A stretch of 64,000 nucleotides of DNA. Source: Prevotella sp. Rep29. Lineage in GTDB: Bacteria; Bacteroidota; Bacteroidia; Bacteroidales; Bacteroidaceae. The notes beneath the pieces are model-generated. The model made no database searches. It was not told the DNA's origin and worked only from the letters and a program-made list of their open reading frames with translations. Position numbers and translations under genes: made by a program. Within the stretch, counting starts at the first letter, position 1; each line of letters starts with the position of its first letter. Location of the stretch: assembly GCF_019551475.1 (NCBI RefSeq), contig NZ_CP047159.1, positions 496,001 through 560,000 of the forward strand, given 5' to 3'. This document shows positions 40,336-50,690 of this stretch, one piece after another.

Positions 40336-43210
40336 TTCGGCTAACTCACTTGAAGAGGTCATCGTCGTGGCCTTCGGAAAGCAGAAACGCGAATCGTTTA
40401 CAGGTTCTGCGGGTGTTTTGAAAGCGGATAAGATAGCTGAGCGCCAGGTGACGGGTGTGCTGAATGCGCTAAATGGTCAGGTGGCGGGTGTTCAGATTGC
40501 GGAGAGCAACAGTCCCGGTGGCGATCCCGCTATTCGTATTCGCGGTATCAGTTCTATCAATGCAGGCTCGTCACCGCTTATTATTGTGGATGGCTTACCT
40601 TACAATGGTTATTACAACGACATCAATCCTGCGGATGTTGAGAGTGTGAGCGTTTTGAAGGATGCGGCATCAAATTCGTTGTATGGTGCTCGTGGTGCCA
40701 ACGGTGTTATTCTGATTACGACGAAGAGCGCTAAACGTGGAAAGGCAGTTATCTCTATGGATGCCCGATGGGGTGTCAACCACGATGCGCGGGTGGACTA
40801 TGACCGCATTTCGAATCCCGGTCAGTATTATGAAATGCAGTATATGGCTCTCTATAATTATTTTGTCAACAGGATGGGGCAGTCTGGTGGCGATGCTTTC
40901 CGCAATGCGAATCAGACATTGTCAAGAGATGAGACGTACGGTGGATTGGGCTATATTATATATAAGGTTCCTGAAGGGCAGATGCTCATCGGCGAAAATG
41001 GTCGTCTGAATCCGAATGCCACGTTGGGCAATGTCTATAGCTATCGGGGGCAAGAGTTCATGCTCTATCCGGATGACTGGAGGAAGGAGGGTATCCGTGA
41101 CGGTTTCCGACAGGAATACACGGCGAGCCTGAATGGCGGAACTGACCAATTCCAGTTTTATGCAAGCATGGGTTATCTTTCAAATGAGGGTCTTACTTAC
41201 GGTTCGGAATATTCACGTTATACGGGTAGGATGAAAGCTGATTATCAAGCGAGACCTTGGTTGAAAGTAGGAACTAATGTGACTTATACGCATCATGAAA
41301 GTCATACGGGGTCGTCGGCATTTGAGGCGGCGCATAGCATTGCTCCTATATTTCCCCTTTATATCCGTGACGGCAATGGAAACATCATGACGGACGAGCA
41401 TGGAAAAATGTATGACTGGGGTAATGGTTTTGTCAATGGAATCGTACGTCCCACGCAGAAAAACAGTAACAGCCTTCAGGCGGATGTGCTTAATAAGAAT
41501 GTGAACAGCAGTAATGGTTTCGGAATTTCCGGTTATGCGGATATTACTTTTTTGAAGGATTTCAAGGCGACGTTCAATATCAATATCTATAACACGGAGA
41601 ATCGTTCGCAGTCGGCAGTGAATCCTTACTATGGCTATTATATTTCAATGGGAGGCTATGTAAGTACGAGCCACTATCGCACTTATGCGCTCAACACGCA
41701 GCAGTTGTTGAACTGGACCCACAGTTACGGCAAGCATACTATTTCGCTGTTGTTGGGACATGAGTACACCCGCAATAACTCGACCACGCTGAGTGGTAGC
41801 AGGACAAACATATTGGCATACGACACGAATATTGAACTTGATGGTGCAATTACGGACGACGGCATTACGGGTCATAAGTCGGTATATAACGTTGAGGGCT
41901 ATTTCGTGCGTGGTCTGTATGATTATGACAATAAATATTTTGGCTCCTTCTCATTCCGTCGCGATGGTACATCACGTTTCCATCCCTCACATCGCTGGGG
42001 AAATTTCTGGTCGTTCGGCGGTGCATGGATTATGACCAAAGAAAACTGGTTTAAGAGTTCATTCGTGGATATGCTCAAGTTCAAGGCGAGTTTCGGTCAG
42101 CAAGGTAACGACAACCTCTCGAGCAATTATTATTATACGAACTACTATCGGTTTGACACCGTGGATGGGGAAGGAGCAGCAACTTTCTCGTCGAAAGGTA
42201 GTCGTAAGATTTCATGGGAGACAAACACCAACTTTAATACAGGTTTTGAGTTTGAACTGTTCAAGAAGCGTCTTTCGGGAAGCATAGAATATTACAGGCG
42301 CAAGACCACCGATATGTTGCTTTATTTTACAGCTCCTCCGTCAATAGGATATGCCGGTTATTACGATAATATCGGTGACTTGGTAAATAGCGGAGTTGAG
42401 CTCGATTTGAATGCGGAGATTATTCGTGCAAGAAACATTAATTGGTCTGTCAATTTTAATATCTCACACAATAAGAATGAGATTACTTTCCTGCCTGAAG
42501 AAAAGCGAAATGCCACCTTGGACGGGCATCAGGGCTATACGAGTGGTTATCGCTTCTATGGCGAGGGCTTACCCATCAACACATGGTATATGCCCCAATA
42601 TACAGGTGTGAATGAAAAAGGAGAATCAACATGGCGCCGTGTGAACTCGTCAACGGGTGAAGAGACACGGACTAACGACATCAACTCGGCAACATGGATG
42701 CTGTGCGGTGATCCTAACCCTGATTTCTATGGCGGTTTTGGAACAACAGTAACAGCCTATGGCTTTGACCTTACTGCAAACTTCCTCTATTCGATTGGTG
42801 GAAAGGTGCTGGACTCTGGTTATCAGAATCTGATGATGAATCCTTACACCAGCGCGACAGGCTTTTCTTTCCACAAAGACTTGTTGAAGGCTTGGACAGC
42901 GGAAAATCCAAATACGGATGTTCCCCGTTGGCAGTTCGGTGATGAAGATGTTTCAGCCACAAGCGACCGGTTCTTGGTTAATGGCAGTGTGTTTACTTTC
43001 AAAAACATCAGTGTCGGATACACATTTCCTGCGAAATGGCTGAAGGCAGCACAACTCTCAAGTGTCCGTGTGTATGTGAGCTGCGACAATGTGGGCTACT
43101 GGTCAAAGCGAAAAGGACTTGACCCGCGCAGTTCACTCAGCGGCTCACCAAGTGTAAGCAGCTATTCACCTATGCGTACCATCTCAGGTGGTATCTCACT
43201 CAAATTCTAA
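40298..43210 (+). pseudogene. susC-like TonB-dependent receptor, 3' fragment
   Basis: The frame opens in the target duplication at a GTG and runs 970 codons without a signal peptide. It holds the TonB-box region (SLEEVIVVAFGKQKRESFTGS), the plug (VRIRGISSINAGSSPLIIVDGLPYNG...DVESVSVLKDAASNSLYGARGANGVILITTKSAKRGK-type) and the complete barrel to the end (TISGGISLKF). No other lesion was seen, so loss of function is due only to the insertion. Without an export signal this part cannot reach the outer membrane. susD begins 18 bp later. Confidence 0.9.
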
Positions 43211-43228
43211 CCTCAAAAGCATTTGAAT

Positions 43229-44932
43229 ATGAAAAAGATAATAAAACTCACATTAGCAGTTTGCCTGTCTTCACCCTTGCTTACAAGCTGCCTTGAGCAG
43301 GTTTATCCATCGCAAGGTTTTACGCAGGAACAGCTCAACGAGTCAGAATCAAGACTTGCCCTGTTAAGTGCTGCCGTCAAGCGCGCCATGTTCTATGGAT
43401 ATTCCAGCGGACTGGATTATAATTGCGGCTACCCTGGTCTCATGATTGTCAGTGATGCCATGTGTGCTGAGATACCTATACAATCAACAAGTTACGACTA
43501 TTTCAGCTGGTGGTCGCAAGGCACCTATTTAGGTAAGTCGTATGGTGTGTCTTCTGAGCCTTGGCGCTTTTATGCCAACCTTATTCAGAAAACCAATCTC
43601 ACGCTGGCGGTTGCCAATCCTTCGGCAGAGTCGTCGTTAGATGATTTGCACCGCATTGGCAATGCTCTTTGCTACCGGGCTTTGGCTTATATGGACATGA
43701 CACGTCTTTATGAGTTCAAGGCGACAGGTTATCCTGAACTTGACGATGCGGCAGTCTTTAATGTTACGGTGCCTATCGTTGATGAATATACGACTGAGCT
43801 CGAAGCTCGCAACAATCCGCGCGTGCCATTTTATACAATGTATAGGTTTATTATGACCGACCTTAATAAGGCAGAGTTCTATCTGCAGGGCTACATGCCT
43901 TCGCGTAAGAATGATGCCGGTATTGGCGTGGTTTATGGTTTGAAAGCCCGTATGTGGCTGGAAATCGCTTCACGCTTTGAGCAGAAACCTGAAGACCTGA
44001 CCGAACAGATTGCCCATGAAGATGATGCTGATTTGAAAAAATACGATAAACTGAATGTGCAATCAGTGCAGGATTGTTATGAGCAGGCTCGCAAATATTC
44101 AGAATGGGCAATGGCGCTGGCTTATACACCACTGACCGAGAACCAGTGGTTTGACATCAAAACGGGATTTAACGAAGCAAACGATGCCTGGATGTGGGCA
44201 GTGCAGTATGGAACTGAAGATGTGACCGAAAGTTGGAAAAGCTATACAGGATTCCTTGCTCCCGAAGCCATGTTCGGTGTAGCTAACAGCAACTATTTTG
44301 CCAATAGGATGATTGATGTTAAGATCTATAGTAAAATTCCCCAAGACGACTGGCGCTATTACACATGGATTGCCACAGAAGATGCTGGTTCAACAGCAGG
44401 CTATAGCAAGTATAAGACTCTTTACAGCAGTGATGTCTGGGTAAATTTCAAAGCACTGACAGGTTTTAAGTTTCGCCCGGGATCAGGCAATGGTGATGAC
44501 TATAAAGTCGGATGCGCTGTAGATATCCCACTGATGCGTGTTGAAGAGATGTATCTCATCAATGCGGAAGCTACTGCTCGGACTAAAGGACTTGCTAACG
44601 GAAAAATGGTATTAGTCAACTTCTTGAATCAATATCGTTATAAAAATGGGTCCTATACAAGTTCGTCAAGTACGTTAGAAGATTTTATTACAGAGGTACT
44701 TGACCAGAAACGCATTGAATTCTGGGGCGAAGGTGTCGTTATATGGGATTATAAGCGCACTTGCCGATCGGTTGAGCGCGACTATATCGGCTCTAACCAT
44801 CCGGAGGCATATCGTTTCCATTCCAAGGAAGGATACGTCGCTCCATGGATGAATCTGGTCATTGCACAGACTGAAGAACGATATAATACCGCTATTGTAA
44901 ACAACCCCGACCCTTCGGGCTATCATGAGTAA
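43229..44932 (+). CDS. SusD/RagB-family surface lipoprotein
   Basis: The ATG at 43229 gives 567 residues with a lipoprotein signal (MKKIIKLTLAVCLSSPLLTSCLEQ, lipobox LTSC). SusD-like TPR helices and loop regions follow (SSEPWRFYANLIQKTNLTLAVANPSAESSLDDLHRIGNALCYRALAYMDMTRLYEF; RVEEMYLINAEATARTKGLANGKMVLVNFLNQYRY; FITEVLDQKRIEFWGEGVVIWDYKR). It would cap the barrel of the SusC partner and bind the substrate. With susC interrupted upstream, it is probably without a transport partner. Confidence 0.92.
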   Translation: MKKIIKLTLAVCLSSPLLTSCLEQVYPSQGFTQEQLNESESRLALLSAAVKRAMFYGYSSGLDYNCGYPGLMIVSDAMCAEIPIQSTSYDYFSWWSQGTYLGKSYGVSSEPWRFYANLIQKTNLTLAVANPSAESSLDDLHRIGNALCYRALAYMDMTRLYEFKATGYPELDDAAVFNVTVPIVDEYTTELEARNNPRVPFYTMYRFIMTDLNKAEFYLQGYMPSRKNDAGIGVVYGLKARMWLEIASRFEQKPEDLTEQIAHEDDADLKKYDKLNVQSVQDCYEQARKYSEWAMALAYTPLTENQWFDIKTGFNEANDAWMWAVQYGTEDVTESWKSYTGFLAPEAMFGVANSNYFANRMIDVKIYSKIPQDDWRYYTWIATEDAGSTAGYSKYKTLYSSDVWVNFKALTGFKFRPGSGNGDDYKVGCAVDIPLMRVEEMYLINAEATARTKGLANGKMVLVNFLNQYRYKNGSYTSSSSTLEDFITEVLDQKRIEFWGEGVVIWDYKRTCRSVERDYIGSNHPEAYRFHSKEGYVAPWMNLVIAQTEERYNTAIVNNPDPSGYHE

Positions 44933-44951
44933 AACCGTTAACACTGAAAAA

Positions 44952-45932
44952 ATGAATAATATGTATAAGAATATTTTATCTTACCTGTCAGGCTTTTGTG
45001 CCGTTATTGGCATATGCCTAGTGATGACAGCCTGTTCATCATCGTCAGATGACGGATGGGAGCCGGGACCAGCCGTAAAGGAGGGATGCCAGCAAGTGCA
45101 TTTTGCCGGCAATAATCCGTCAATAGCTCTCGCTTCAGGCGGCGGGCTCGACCTTGTCGTGAAACGTGAAATTGCCACCGGAGCATTAACCGTTCCCGTG
45201 AAAGTGATATCTGCCAGCGAAGGATTGACGATTCCTGGAAGTGTCAGCTTTATCGACGGGGAGACAGAAGCCATATTGAAAATCGGTGTACCATCCACAG
45301 CAACTACGGGCGACAGCTTCAATTTTGAAATACGCTTGGAAGGTGACGAAGTGGATCCTTACGCAAACTTAGACGGAACGAGCTACTTCAAAGGACTTAT
45401 CAGTTTTGCACGTCAGCGCAGAGCCCAGGTTTACGTGAGCGGCTATACCACGAACAAACTCGGGTGGTGGGGAGAAGACGTGTACGAGCTGGAGCAAGGC
45501 AATTATGTCATCCAGAACTTCTGCCGCTCAGGTCTGGGATTGCGAATATCCATTGACTCCGAAAACTATGTGACAGTATCCGCCTATGGCTTCGAGCCAT
45601 ACATCTACTATGCCGATTACGGACATTTCCTCTATCTCACCTACATGACAAACGACAGTTATCTTTCTTTCAATCCATGGGGCGATGACTATCCCATCAA
45701 CATTACTTCGATGAATATCTTCAACGGATCAGGAACCTACAGGGGCTACGGACGCTACTATCCATCGACCGATCGTATTCTCATCACACTGGGCGCATTC
45801 CAGACAACAGCTGAGAGCACAGAAGGCTCCTACGTCTCAATGTACTTGAAATTCCGTCCCGAAGGACTGTCGGAAGAAGAACAGCAAGAATGGGAGAGAA
45901 CCAACATCTCAAAACCCTCTGTCACACCATAG
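44952..45932 (+). CDS. Surface lipoprotein of the SusC/SusD locus, unknown ligand
   Basis: The start at 44952 (MNNMYKNILSYLSGFCAVIGICLVMTACSS) gives 326 residues with a lipobox (MTAC); an ATG at 44925 overlaps the susD stop and is possible. Residues ~60-130 look like a Calx-beta-type sandwich (LDLVVKREIATGALTVPVKVISASEGLTIPGSVSFIDGETEAILKIGV). The rest is beta-rich (DVYELEQGNYVIQNFCRSGLGLRISIDSENYVTV...). Its position suggests a surface binding lipoprotein in the locus. No family is certain. Confidence 0.7.
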   Translation: MNNMYKNILSYLSGFCAVIGICLVMTACSSSSDDGWEPGPAVKEGCQQVHFAGNNPSIALASGGGLDLVVKREIATGALTVPVKVISASEGLTIPGSVSFIDGETEAILKIGVPSTATTGDSFNFEIRLEGDEVDPYANLDGTSYFKGLISFARQRRAQVYVSGYTTNKLGWWGEDVYELEQGNYVIQNFCRSGLGLRISIDSENYVTVSAYGFEPYIYYADYGHFLYLTYMTNDSYLSFNPWGDDYPINITSMNIFNGSGTYRGYGRYYPSTDRILITLGAFQTTAESTEGSYVSMYLKFRPEGLSEEEQQEWERTNISKPSVTP

Positions 45933-45973
45933 CGAAATGACTGAAGAATCACAATCAAAACTATAGAGACATC

Positions 45974-47026
45974 ATGAAAAATAATGTTTTAAGACAAATA
46001 TGGAAACTCCTGTTGTTACTCATAGTCGTTGCCGCTTGTAACGAAAAAGACGACGGCTTGGATACTGGAGTTATTGAAGGCATTGACCTCCGGGCAGAAT
46101 ACGACGGAAAGATAGTCGAAATACAAAAAGCCACCAAGGGAGAAGGCATCAACATCGTAATGCTTGGCGACGGATATACCGTACAAAGCATAATTGACGG
46201 TTCCTATGATGAGGCTATGCGAAAAGCAGCCAGCTATCTGTTCCTGTCACAGCCCATGAAAGCATTGCAAGAATACTTCAATGTGTATTATATCACAGCC
46301 GTGTCAATGAACTCCGCACTTGACGGACAAAGTGCCATGGGATGCATGGTCTATGACAACGGAGTGAACGGAACACCGTCAGGCTCCATCATGACACAAA
46401 AGGCAAAACAATATGTCATGAAACTGCCAGATTATGATCCAATGAACACCCTGGCAAGCATTGTCATCAATTCACACGAATATGGGGGAGTAACCTACTA
46501 CCCATGGCATGCAGGAGAAACCTCCGACTACAATCAGTTGATATCCTATGCCTACACAGCACTCCATGCCGACGGCATCGACGGGCAGAAATTCAAAAAC
46601 GTCATCCAGCACGAAACCGTAGGACACGCCTTTGCCAAACTAGCCGACGAATATGCATATAACGATGATGCACACGCATCAGTGTCTGCTTCCTACCGCC
46701 GTTTGGTCAGCAGCTTCTACTGGCCTAAATATTGGTATTACAACATAGCAGGATACGCTACGCGAAATGCTGACCTGCCATGGGAAGCATTCATCGATGA
46801 CCCCGATTACGCCACCGAAGACCTCGGGTTCTACGAAGGAGCCCATTACTACCGCGCAGGATACTACCGGGCAACATCCAATTCCATCATGCGCGACACA
46901 GAAGGCGACGTGACATTCAATGCTCCATCGCGCTATGCCATCTATCTGCGTACGATGCTCATCGGCGAAGGACGAATCCCTACAGTCGAAGAATTCAAAA
47001 CCTTCGACAAAGCCCATCGCGACTAA
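45974..47026 (+). CDS. M64-family (IgA peptidase-like) metallopeptidase lipoprotein
   Basis: The 350-residue protein has a lipoprotein signal (MKNNVLRQIWKLLLLLIVVAACNEK). The zinc motif HETVGHAFAKLADEY matches the M64 pattern HExxGHxxxxLxDEY. Other family marks are GINIVMLGDGYT near residue 60 and SNSIMRD near the C-terminus. M64 members are secreted proteases of Bacteroidales and clostridia; cleavage of host IgA is shown only for some. Its place after susC/susD suggests that the locus takes up peptide or glycopeptide products. Confidence 0.88.
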   Translation: MKNNVLRQIWKLLLLLIVVAACNEKDDGLDTGVIEGIDLRAEYDGKIVEIQKATKGEGINIVMLGDGYTVQSIIDGSYDEAMRKAASYLFLSQPMKALQEYFNVYYITAVSMNSALDGQSAMGCMVYDNGVNGTPSGSIMTQKAKQYVMKLPDYDPMNTLASIVINSHEYGGVTYYPWHAGETSDYNQLISYAYTALHADGIDGQKFKNVIQHETVGHAFAKLADEYAYNDDAHASVSASYRRLVSSFYWPKYWYYNIAGYATRNADLPWEAFIDDPDYATEDLGFYEGAHYYRAGYYRATSNSIMRDTEGDVTFNAPSRYAIYLRTMLIGEGRIPTVEEFKTFDKAHRD

Positions 47027-47072
47027 AAAACTATACTAACCATTAATACTAACCATTAAAAACAATCAACTT

Positions 47073-48635
47073 ATGAAAAAGTTTTATGTACTATTAACCC
47101 TGCTCGTCGCCTTGTTTACACAAAGCGCCATGGCAACACAAGTGGGATACAAGTTCCCATCAGACGGAACATTCAGCAATCCAACCGACAGTTGGTACAA
47201 AACATGGACCAGCAACGACGGCGTCCTCAAAATCGAAGGCAGCTCCGAATACTCATTCTATCCAATAGGTACATCCAGAGTATGCCTCTATGAAGCCACA
47301 TACACCATGACAGTCACCGAAGGAAACAACATCGTTTCCTATGCCATCAACAACCCGCGGGGAGGGAAAAGCGGCGACACATCATCCGAAGTTGTTTTTT
47401 ACGATGCAAGCAATGCAGCCACACAAATCACAACAGGAACATGGTCAAGCTTCAACATCGAAAAAACAATCAACAACACAACAACCACATTCCGAATCAG
47501 TGCAACAGGCGACGACCCATATATGGCTGTATCTTATGACTATTTCGTCACAACCGTCGACGTAAACAATACAGGCGGAGGAGGCAGCGGAGAAACCACC
47601 ACAACCACAGTCAACTTTGCAACAGGAGGCACCTTCTCCACCCCCACCACCATGCCCGACAACTCCGTCTATTACAAAACATGGACCAGCAGTGACGGCA
47701 ACATAACCATTATCGGAACATCTGGAACTAGCTTCTACGATAATACCAACAAATGGTACATTCTCGAAGAAGGAACCTACACCATCACTGCCGCAGAAGG
47801 AAAAATCAAAAGCTACACCATCAGCCAACCCTACGGATACGACGGTGAAGGACTTATTACAGCAGAAGACGGAAGCACACTAACCGTGCCCAGCGGTGCC
47901 TACGCCTCCACACTCACCGTCAACAATGTCAATGCCACATCAACCACCTTTACCGTCAGCGGAACTGCAGGAACAGTCTGGATCTACGACGGATATATGA
48001 CCGTCACCTACGAGACTGAAAGCAGTGGAGGTGGTTCCGGCGGAGGCGATACCTACGTCACCTACACACTCGCAGACGGAACCTTCTCCGATCCATACGA
48101 TGACAGCACATACGCCAAATACCTCAAAACATGGATATCAAACGATAGCGTAGTGTCACTCACAGGAACCAGCCGCTACAACTTCTGGTTCAACGGAGGA
48201 GCAGGCACAGCCGTGGCAGCAAGCAATGCCGTCTATTTCTATGCCAACAACCGTACCTTTACCGTAAACGTCAAAGATGGATACAGCCTCGTGTACGTAC
48301 GCTTGGCATACCCATACAGCCACAACGCATCGGCAACACTCGTAGCCGATGGAGGCATCAGCTGGACATGGCCGCAAGAAGCCTACCCCACACCAGAATA
48401 CATGGACCTCACAACAACACAGTTCACACTGCAAGGAACAACAAGCGCGCAGATACAATTCAGAGCAGACTACGTGACATTCTATCTGAAAAAAGAATCC
48501 ACAACAGCCATCAGGGACATTCCCGTCAAACCAGCCGTAAAAGACAATATCATCTACGACCTGCAGGGACGGCGAGTACAGACACCACAAAAAGGCATCT
48601 ATATCGTCAACGGCAAAAAAGTAGTCTTCAAATAA
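47073..48635 (+). CDS. Exported protein with three beta repeats and Prevotella C-terminal tail
   Basis: The 520-residue protein has a signal peptide (MKKFYVLLTLLVALFTQSAMA) and three ~150-residue repeats. Each begins like GTFSNPTDSWYKTWTSNDGVLKIEG, GTFSTPTTM...YYKTWTSSDGNITIIG and GTFSDPYDDSTYAKYLKTWISNDSVVSLTG. The repeats are separated by glycine linkers (GGGGSGE, GGGSGGGD). The tail IIYDLQGRRVQTPQKGIYIVNGKKVVFK is like that of the 634-residue protein at 1.7 kb and may be a sorting signal (inference). Repeats look like carbohydrate- or protein-binding sandwiches. It ends the locus before a strong terminator. Thr, Asn and Ser dominate its composition. Confidence 0.75.
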   Translation: MKKFYVLLTLLVALFTQSAMATQVGYKFPSDGTFSNPTDSWYKTWTSNDGVLKIEGSSEYSFYPIGTSRVCLYEATYTMTVTEGNNIVSYAINNPRGGKSGDTSSEVVFYDASNAATQITTGTWSSFNIEKTINNTTTTFRISATGDDPYMAVSYDYFVTTVDVNNTGGGGSGETTTTTVNFATGGTFSTPTTMPDNSVYYKTWTSSDGNITIIGTSGTSFYDNTNKWYILEEGTYTITAAEGKIKSYTISQPYGYDGEGLITAEDGSTLTVPSGAYASTLTVNNVNATSTTFTVSGTAGTVWIYDGYMTVTYETESSGGGSGGGDTYVTYTLADGTFSDPYDDSTYAKYLKTWISNDSVVSLTGTSRYNFWFNGGAGTAVAASNAVYFYANNRTFTVNVKDGYSLVYVRLAYPYSHNASATLVADGGISWTWPQEAYPTPEYMDLTTTQFTLQGTTSAQIQFRADYVTFYLKKESTTAIRDIPVKPAVKDNIIYDLQGRRVQTPQKGIYIVNGKKVVFK

Positions 48636-48656
48636 GCAACCGGTAAAACAATTTCC

Positions 48657-48704
48657 AATACTGCAACGAACGATTTCCTAAAATTGTTCGTTGCAGTATT
48701 TTTT
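48657..48704 (+). terminator. Strong intrinsic terminator ending the SusC/SusD locus
   Basis: AATACTGCAACGAAC pairs perfectly with GTTCGTTGCAGTATT (15 bp, 14-nt loop) followed by TTTT. Confidence 0.9.
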
Positions 48705-48866
48705 ATCCCATTCCATCCCACACTCCCTTATCCGTTTTCCCCAAACAAATCAATATCTGAAAGCAAAATCGGCAAATAAGCTTACAAATATCCGCCAAAA
48801 AAAGGAAGTTTTGATGTTTTTGTGAAAAAAAACAGGAGAATGATGTGATAATTGTTTTTTTTTCTA

Positions 48867-48874
48867 TACTTTTG
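48867..48874 (+). promoter_or_regulatory. -7 promoter element (TACTTTTG)
   Basis: It is a TAnnTTTG match 34 bp before the carboxyltransferase start. Confidence 0.55.
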
Positions 48875-48908
48875 CACCATAAAAATAAACTTATAGAAAA
48901 ACAAATAA

Positions 48909-50690
48909 ATGAAAAAGAAAATTCAGTTCAGTCTCGTTTATCGAGACATGTGGCAGTCTTCCGGCAAGTTTCAGCCGCTGAAAGACCAGTTGGAGCGTAT
49001 CGCTCCGGTAATCATTGATATGGGAGTGTTCGACCGCGTGGAGACAAACGGTGGTGCATTCGAGCAGGTAAATCTTCTTGCCGGTGAGAACCCTAATGAC
49101 GCAGTGCGCGCATTCTGTAAGCCGTTCAACGAAGTGGGCATCAAAACCCACATGCTTGACCGCGGCTTGAACGCATTGCGTATGTATCCCGTTCCCGACG
49201 ATGTGCGTGAGTTGCAGTACAAGGTGAAGCACGCACAGGGCGTGGACATCCCTCGTATCTTCTGCGGCTTGAACGATGTCCGCAATATCATTCCTTCCGT
49301 GAAATGGGCAAAGGCTGCCGGCATGACCCCGCAGGCAACACTCTGTATCACCACTTCGCCAATTCACACGGTAGAGTATTACAGCAACATCGCTGAACAG
49401 TGCATCGAGGCAGGTGCTGAGGAAATCTGTCTGAAGGACATGGCAGGTATCGGACAGCCCGCATTGCTCGGAAAACTGACCAAAGCCATCAAGGACAAGC
49501 ATCCCGATATCATCATCCAGTATCACGGTCACTCTGGTCCCGGTCTGTCAATGGCATCCATCCTGGAAGTCTGCAACAACGGTGCCGACGTAATCGATAC
49601 CGCTATCGAACCGCTGTCTTGGGGTAAAGTTCACCCAGACATCATCTCCGTGCAGAGCATGTTGAAGAACGAAGGTTTCGAAGTGAAGGAAATCAATATG
49701 AACGCCTACATGAAGGCGCGCTCACTGACCCAGGAGTTCATCGACGACTGGCTCGGCTACTTCATCAACCCAGGCAACAAGCACATGAGCTCGCTCCTGC
49801 TCGGCTCGGGACTTCCCGGCGGCATGATGGGCTCGATGATGGCAGACCTTGCAGGTATCCACAAGGTGATCAACAATACGCTGAAAGCAAAAGGCGAGCC
49901 CGAACTCTCTACCGACGACATGCTCGTGAAGCTGTTCAATGAGGTTGAATACGTATGGCCGCGCGTAGGTTATCCACCACTCGTGACACCGTTCAGCCAG
50001 TATGTGAAGAACATCGCCCTCATGAACCTGCTCACCATGGCACAAGGCAAGGGACGCTTCGTCATGATGGACGACTCGATGTGGGGAATGATTCTCGGCA
50101 AGAGCGGACGCATACCGGGCGAAATCGACCAGGAACTCAAAGACCTTGCAGCTAAGCAGGGACGCGAATTTACCGATGCAGACCCGCGTACACTCATTCC
50201 GAACGCACTCGACGACTTCCGCAAGGAAATGGACGAGAACGGATGGGATTACGGAAAGGACGACGAGGAACTCTACGAACTCGCTATGCACCCCGAGCAG
50301 TATCGCAACTACAAGAGCGGACAGGCGAAGAAAAACTTCCTCGAAGACCTGCAGAAAGCAAAGGACGCAAAACTGGGCAACACGCTGACGCCGGAGCAAA
50401 TCTCCGAATTCAAGCACGCCAAGGCAGACGCTATCGTATCGCCCGTCAAGGGACAAATCTACTGGGAATTCAATGGCGACGGCGAACAGGAGCCAACCGT
50501 AGAGCCGTTCATCGGTAAGGAATATAAGGAGGGCGAACCTTTCTGCTATATCCAGACACCGTGGAGCGAGATTATGCCCGTTCCCGCAGCGCTCGGAGGC
50601 AAACTCGTGGAAATTAAGGCTAAGCGCGGCGCACACGTTCAGAAAGGCGAAGTAATTGCTTACATCGAACGTCCGCACGAAGAAGCATGA
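48909..50690 (+). CDS. Oxaloacetate-decarboxylase-alpha/pyruvate-carboxylase-B-like protein with degenerate biotinyl domain
   Basis: The 593-residue protein has an HMGL-like carboxyltransferase barrel: VYRDMWQSSGKFQP at the N-terminus (where family members read RDxHQS), LKDMAG (carrier of the catalytic Lys) and QYHGHSGPGLSMAS (metal HxH). A PYC_OADA helical domain follows, then a C-terminal biotinyl/lipoyl fold (~515-590). The usual biotin site A-M-K-M is replaced: the hairpin reads CYIQTPWSEIMPVP, with no Lys. It overlaps the HD gene by ATGA. It may be an acyl- or carboxyl-transfer enzyme using another carrier, or no longer biotin-dependent. The activity is uncertain. Confidence 0.75.
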   Translation: MKKKIQFSLVYRDMWQSSGKFQPLKDQLERIAPVIIDMGVFDRVETNGGAFEQVNLLAGENPNDAVRAFCKPFNEVGIKTHMLDRGLNALRMYPVPDDVRELQYKVKHAQGVDIPRIFCGLNDVRNIIPSVKWAKAAGMTPQATLCITTSPIHTVEYYSNIAEQCIEAGAEEICLKDMAGIGQPALLGKLTKAIKDKHPDIIIQYHGHSGPGLSMASILEVCNNGADVIDTAIEPLSWGKVHPDIISVQSMLKNEGFEVKEINMNAYMKARSLTQEFIDDWLGYFINPGNKHMSSLLLGSGLPGGMMGSMMADLAGIHKVINNTLKAKGEPELSTDDMLVKLFNEVEYVWPRVGYPPLVTPFSQYVKNIALMNLLTMAQGKGRFVMMDDSMWGMILGKSGRIPGEIDQELKDLAAKQGREFTDADPRTLIPNALDDFRKEMDENGWDYGKDDEELYELAMHPEQYRNYKSGQAKKNFLEDLQKAKDAKLGNTLTPEQISEFKHAKADAIVSPVKGQIYWEFNGDGEQEPTVEPFIGKEYKEGEPFCYIQTPWSEIMPVPAALGGKLVEIKAKRGAHVQKGEVIAYIERPHEEA

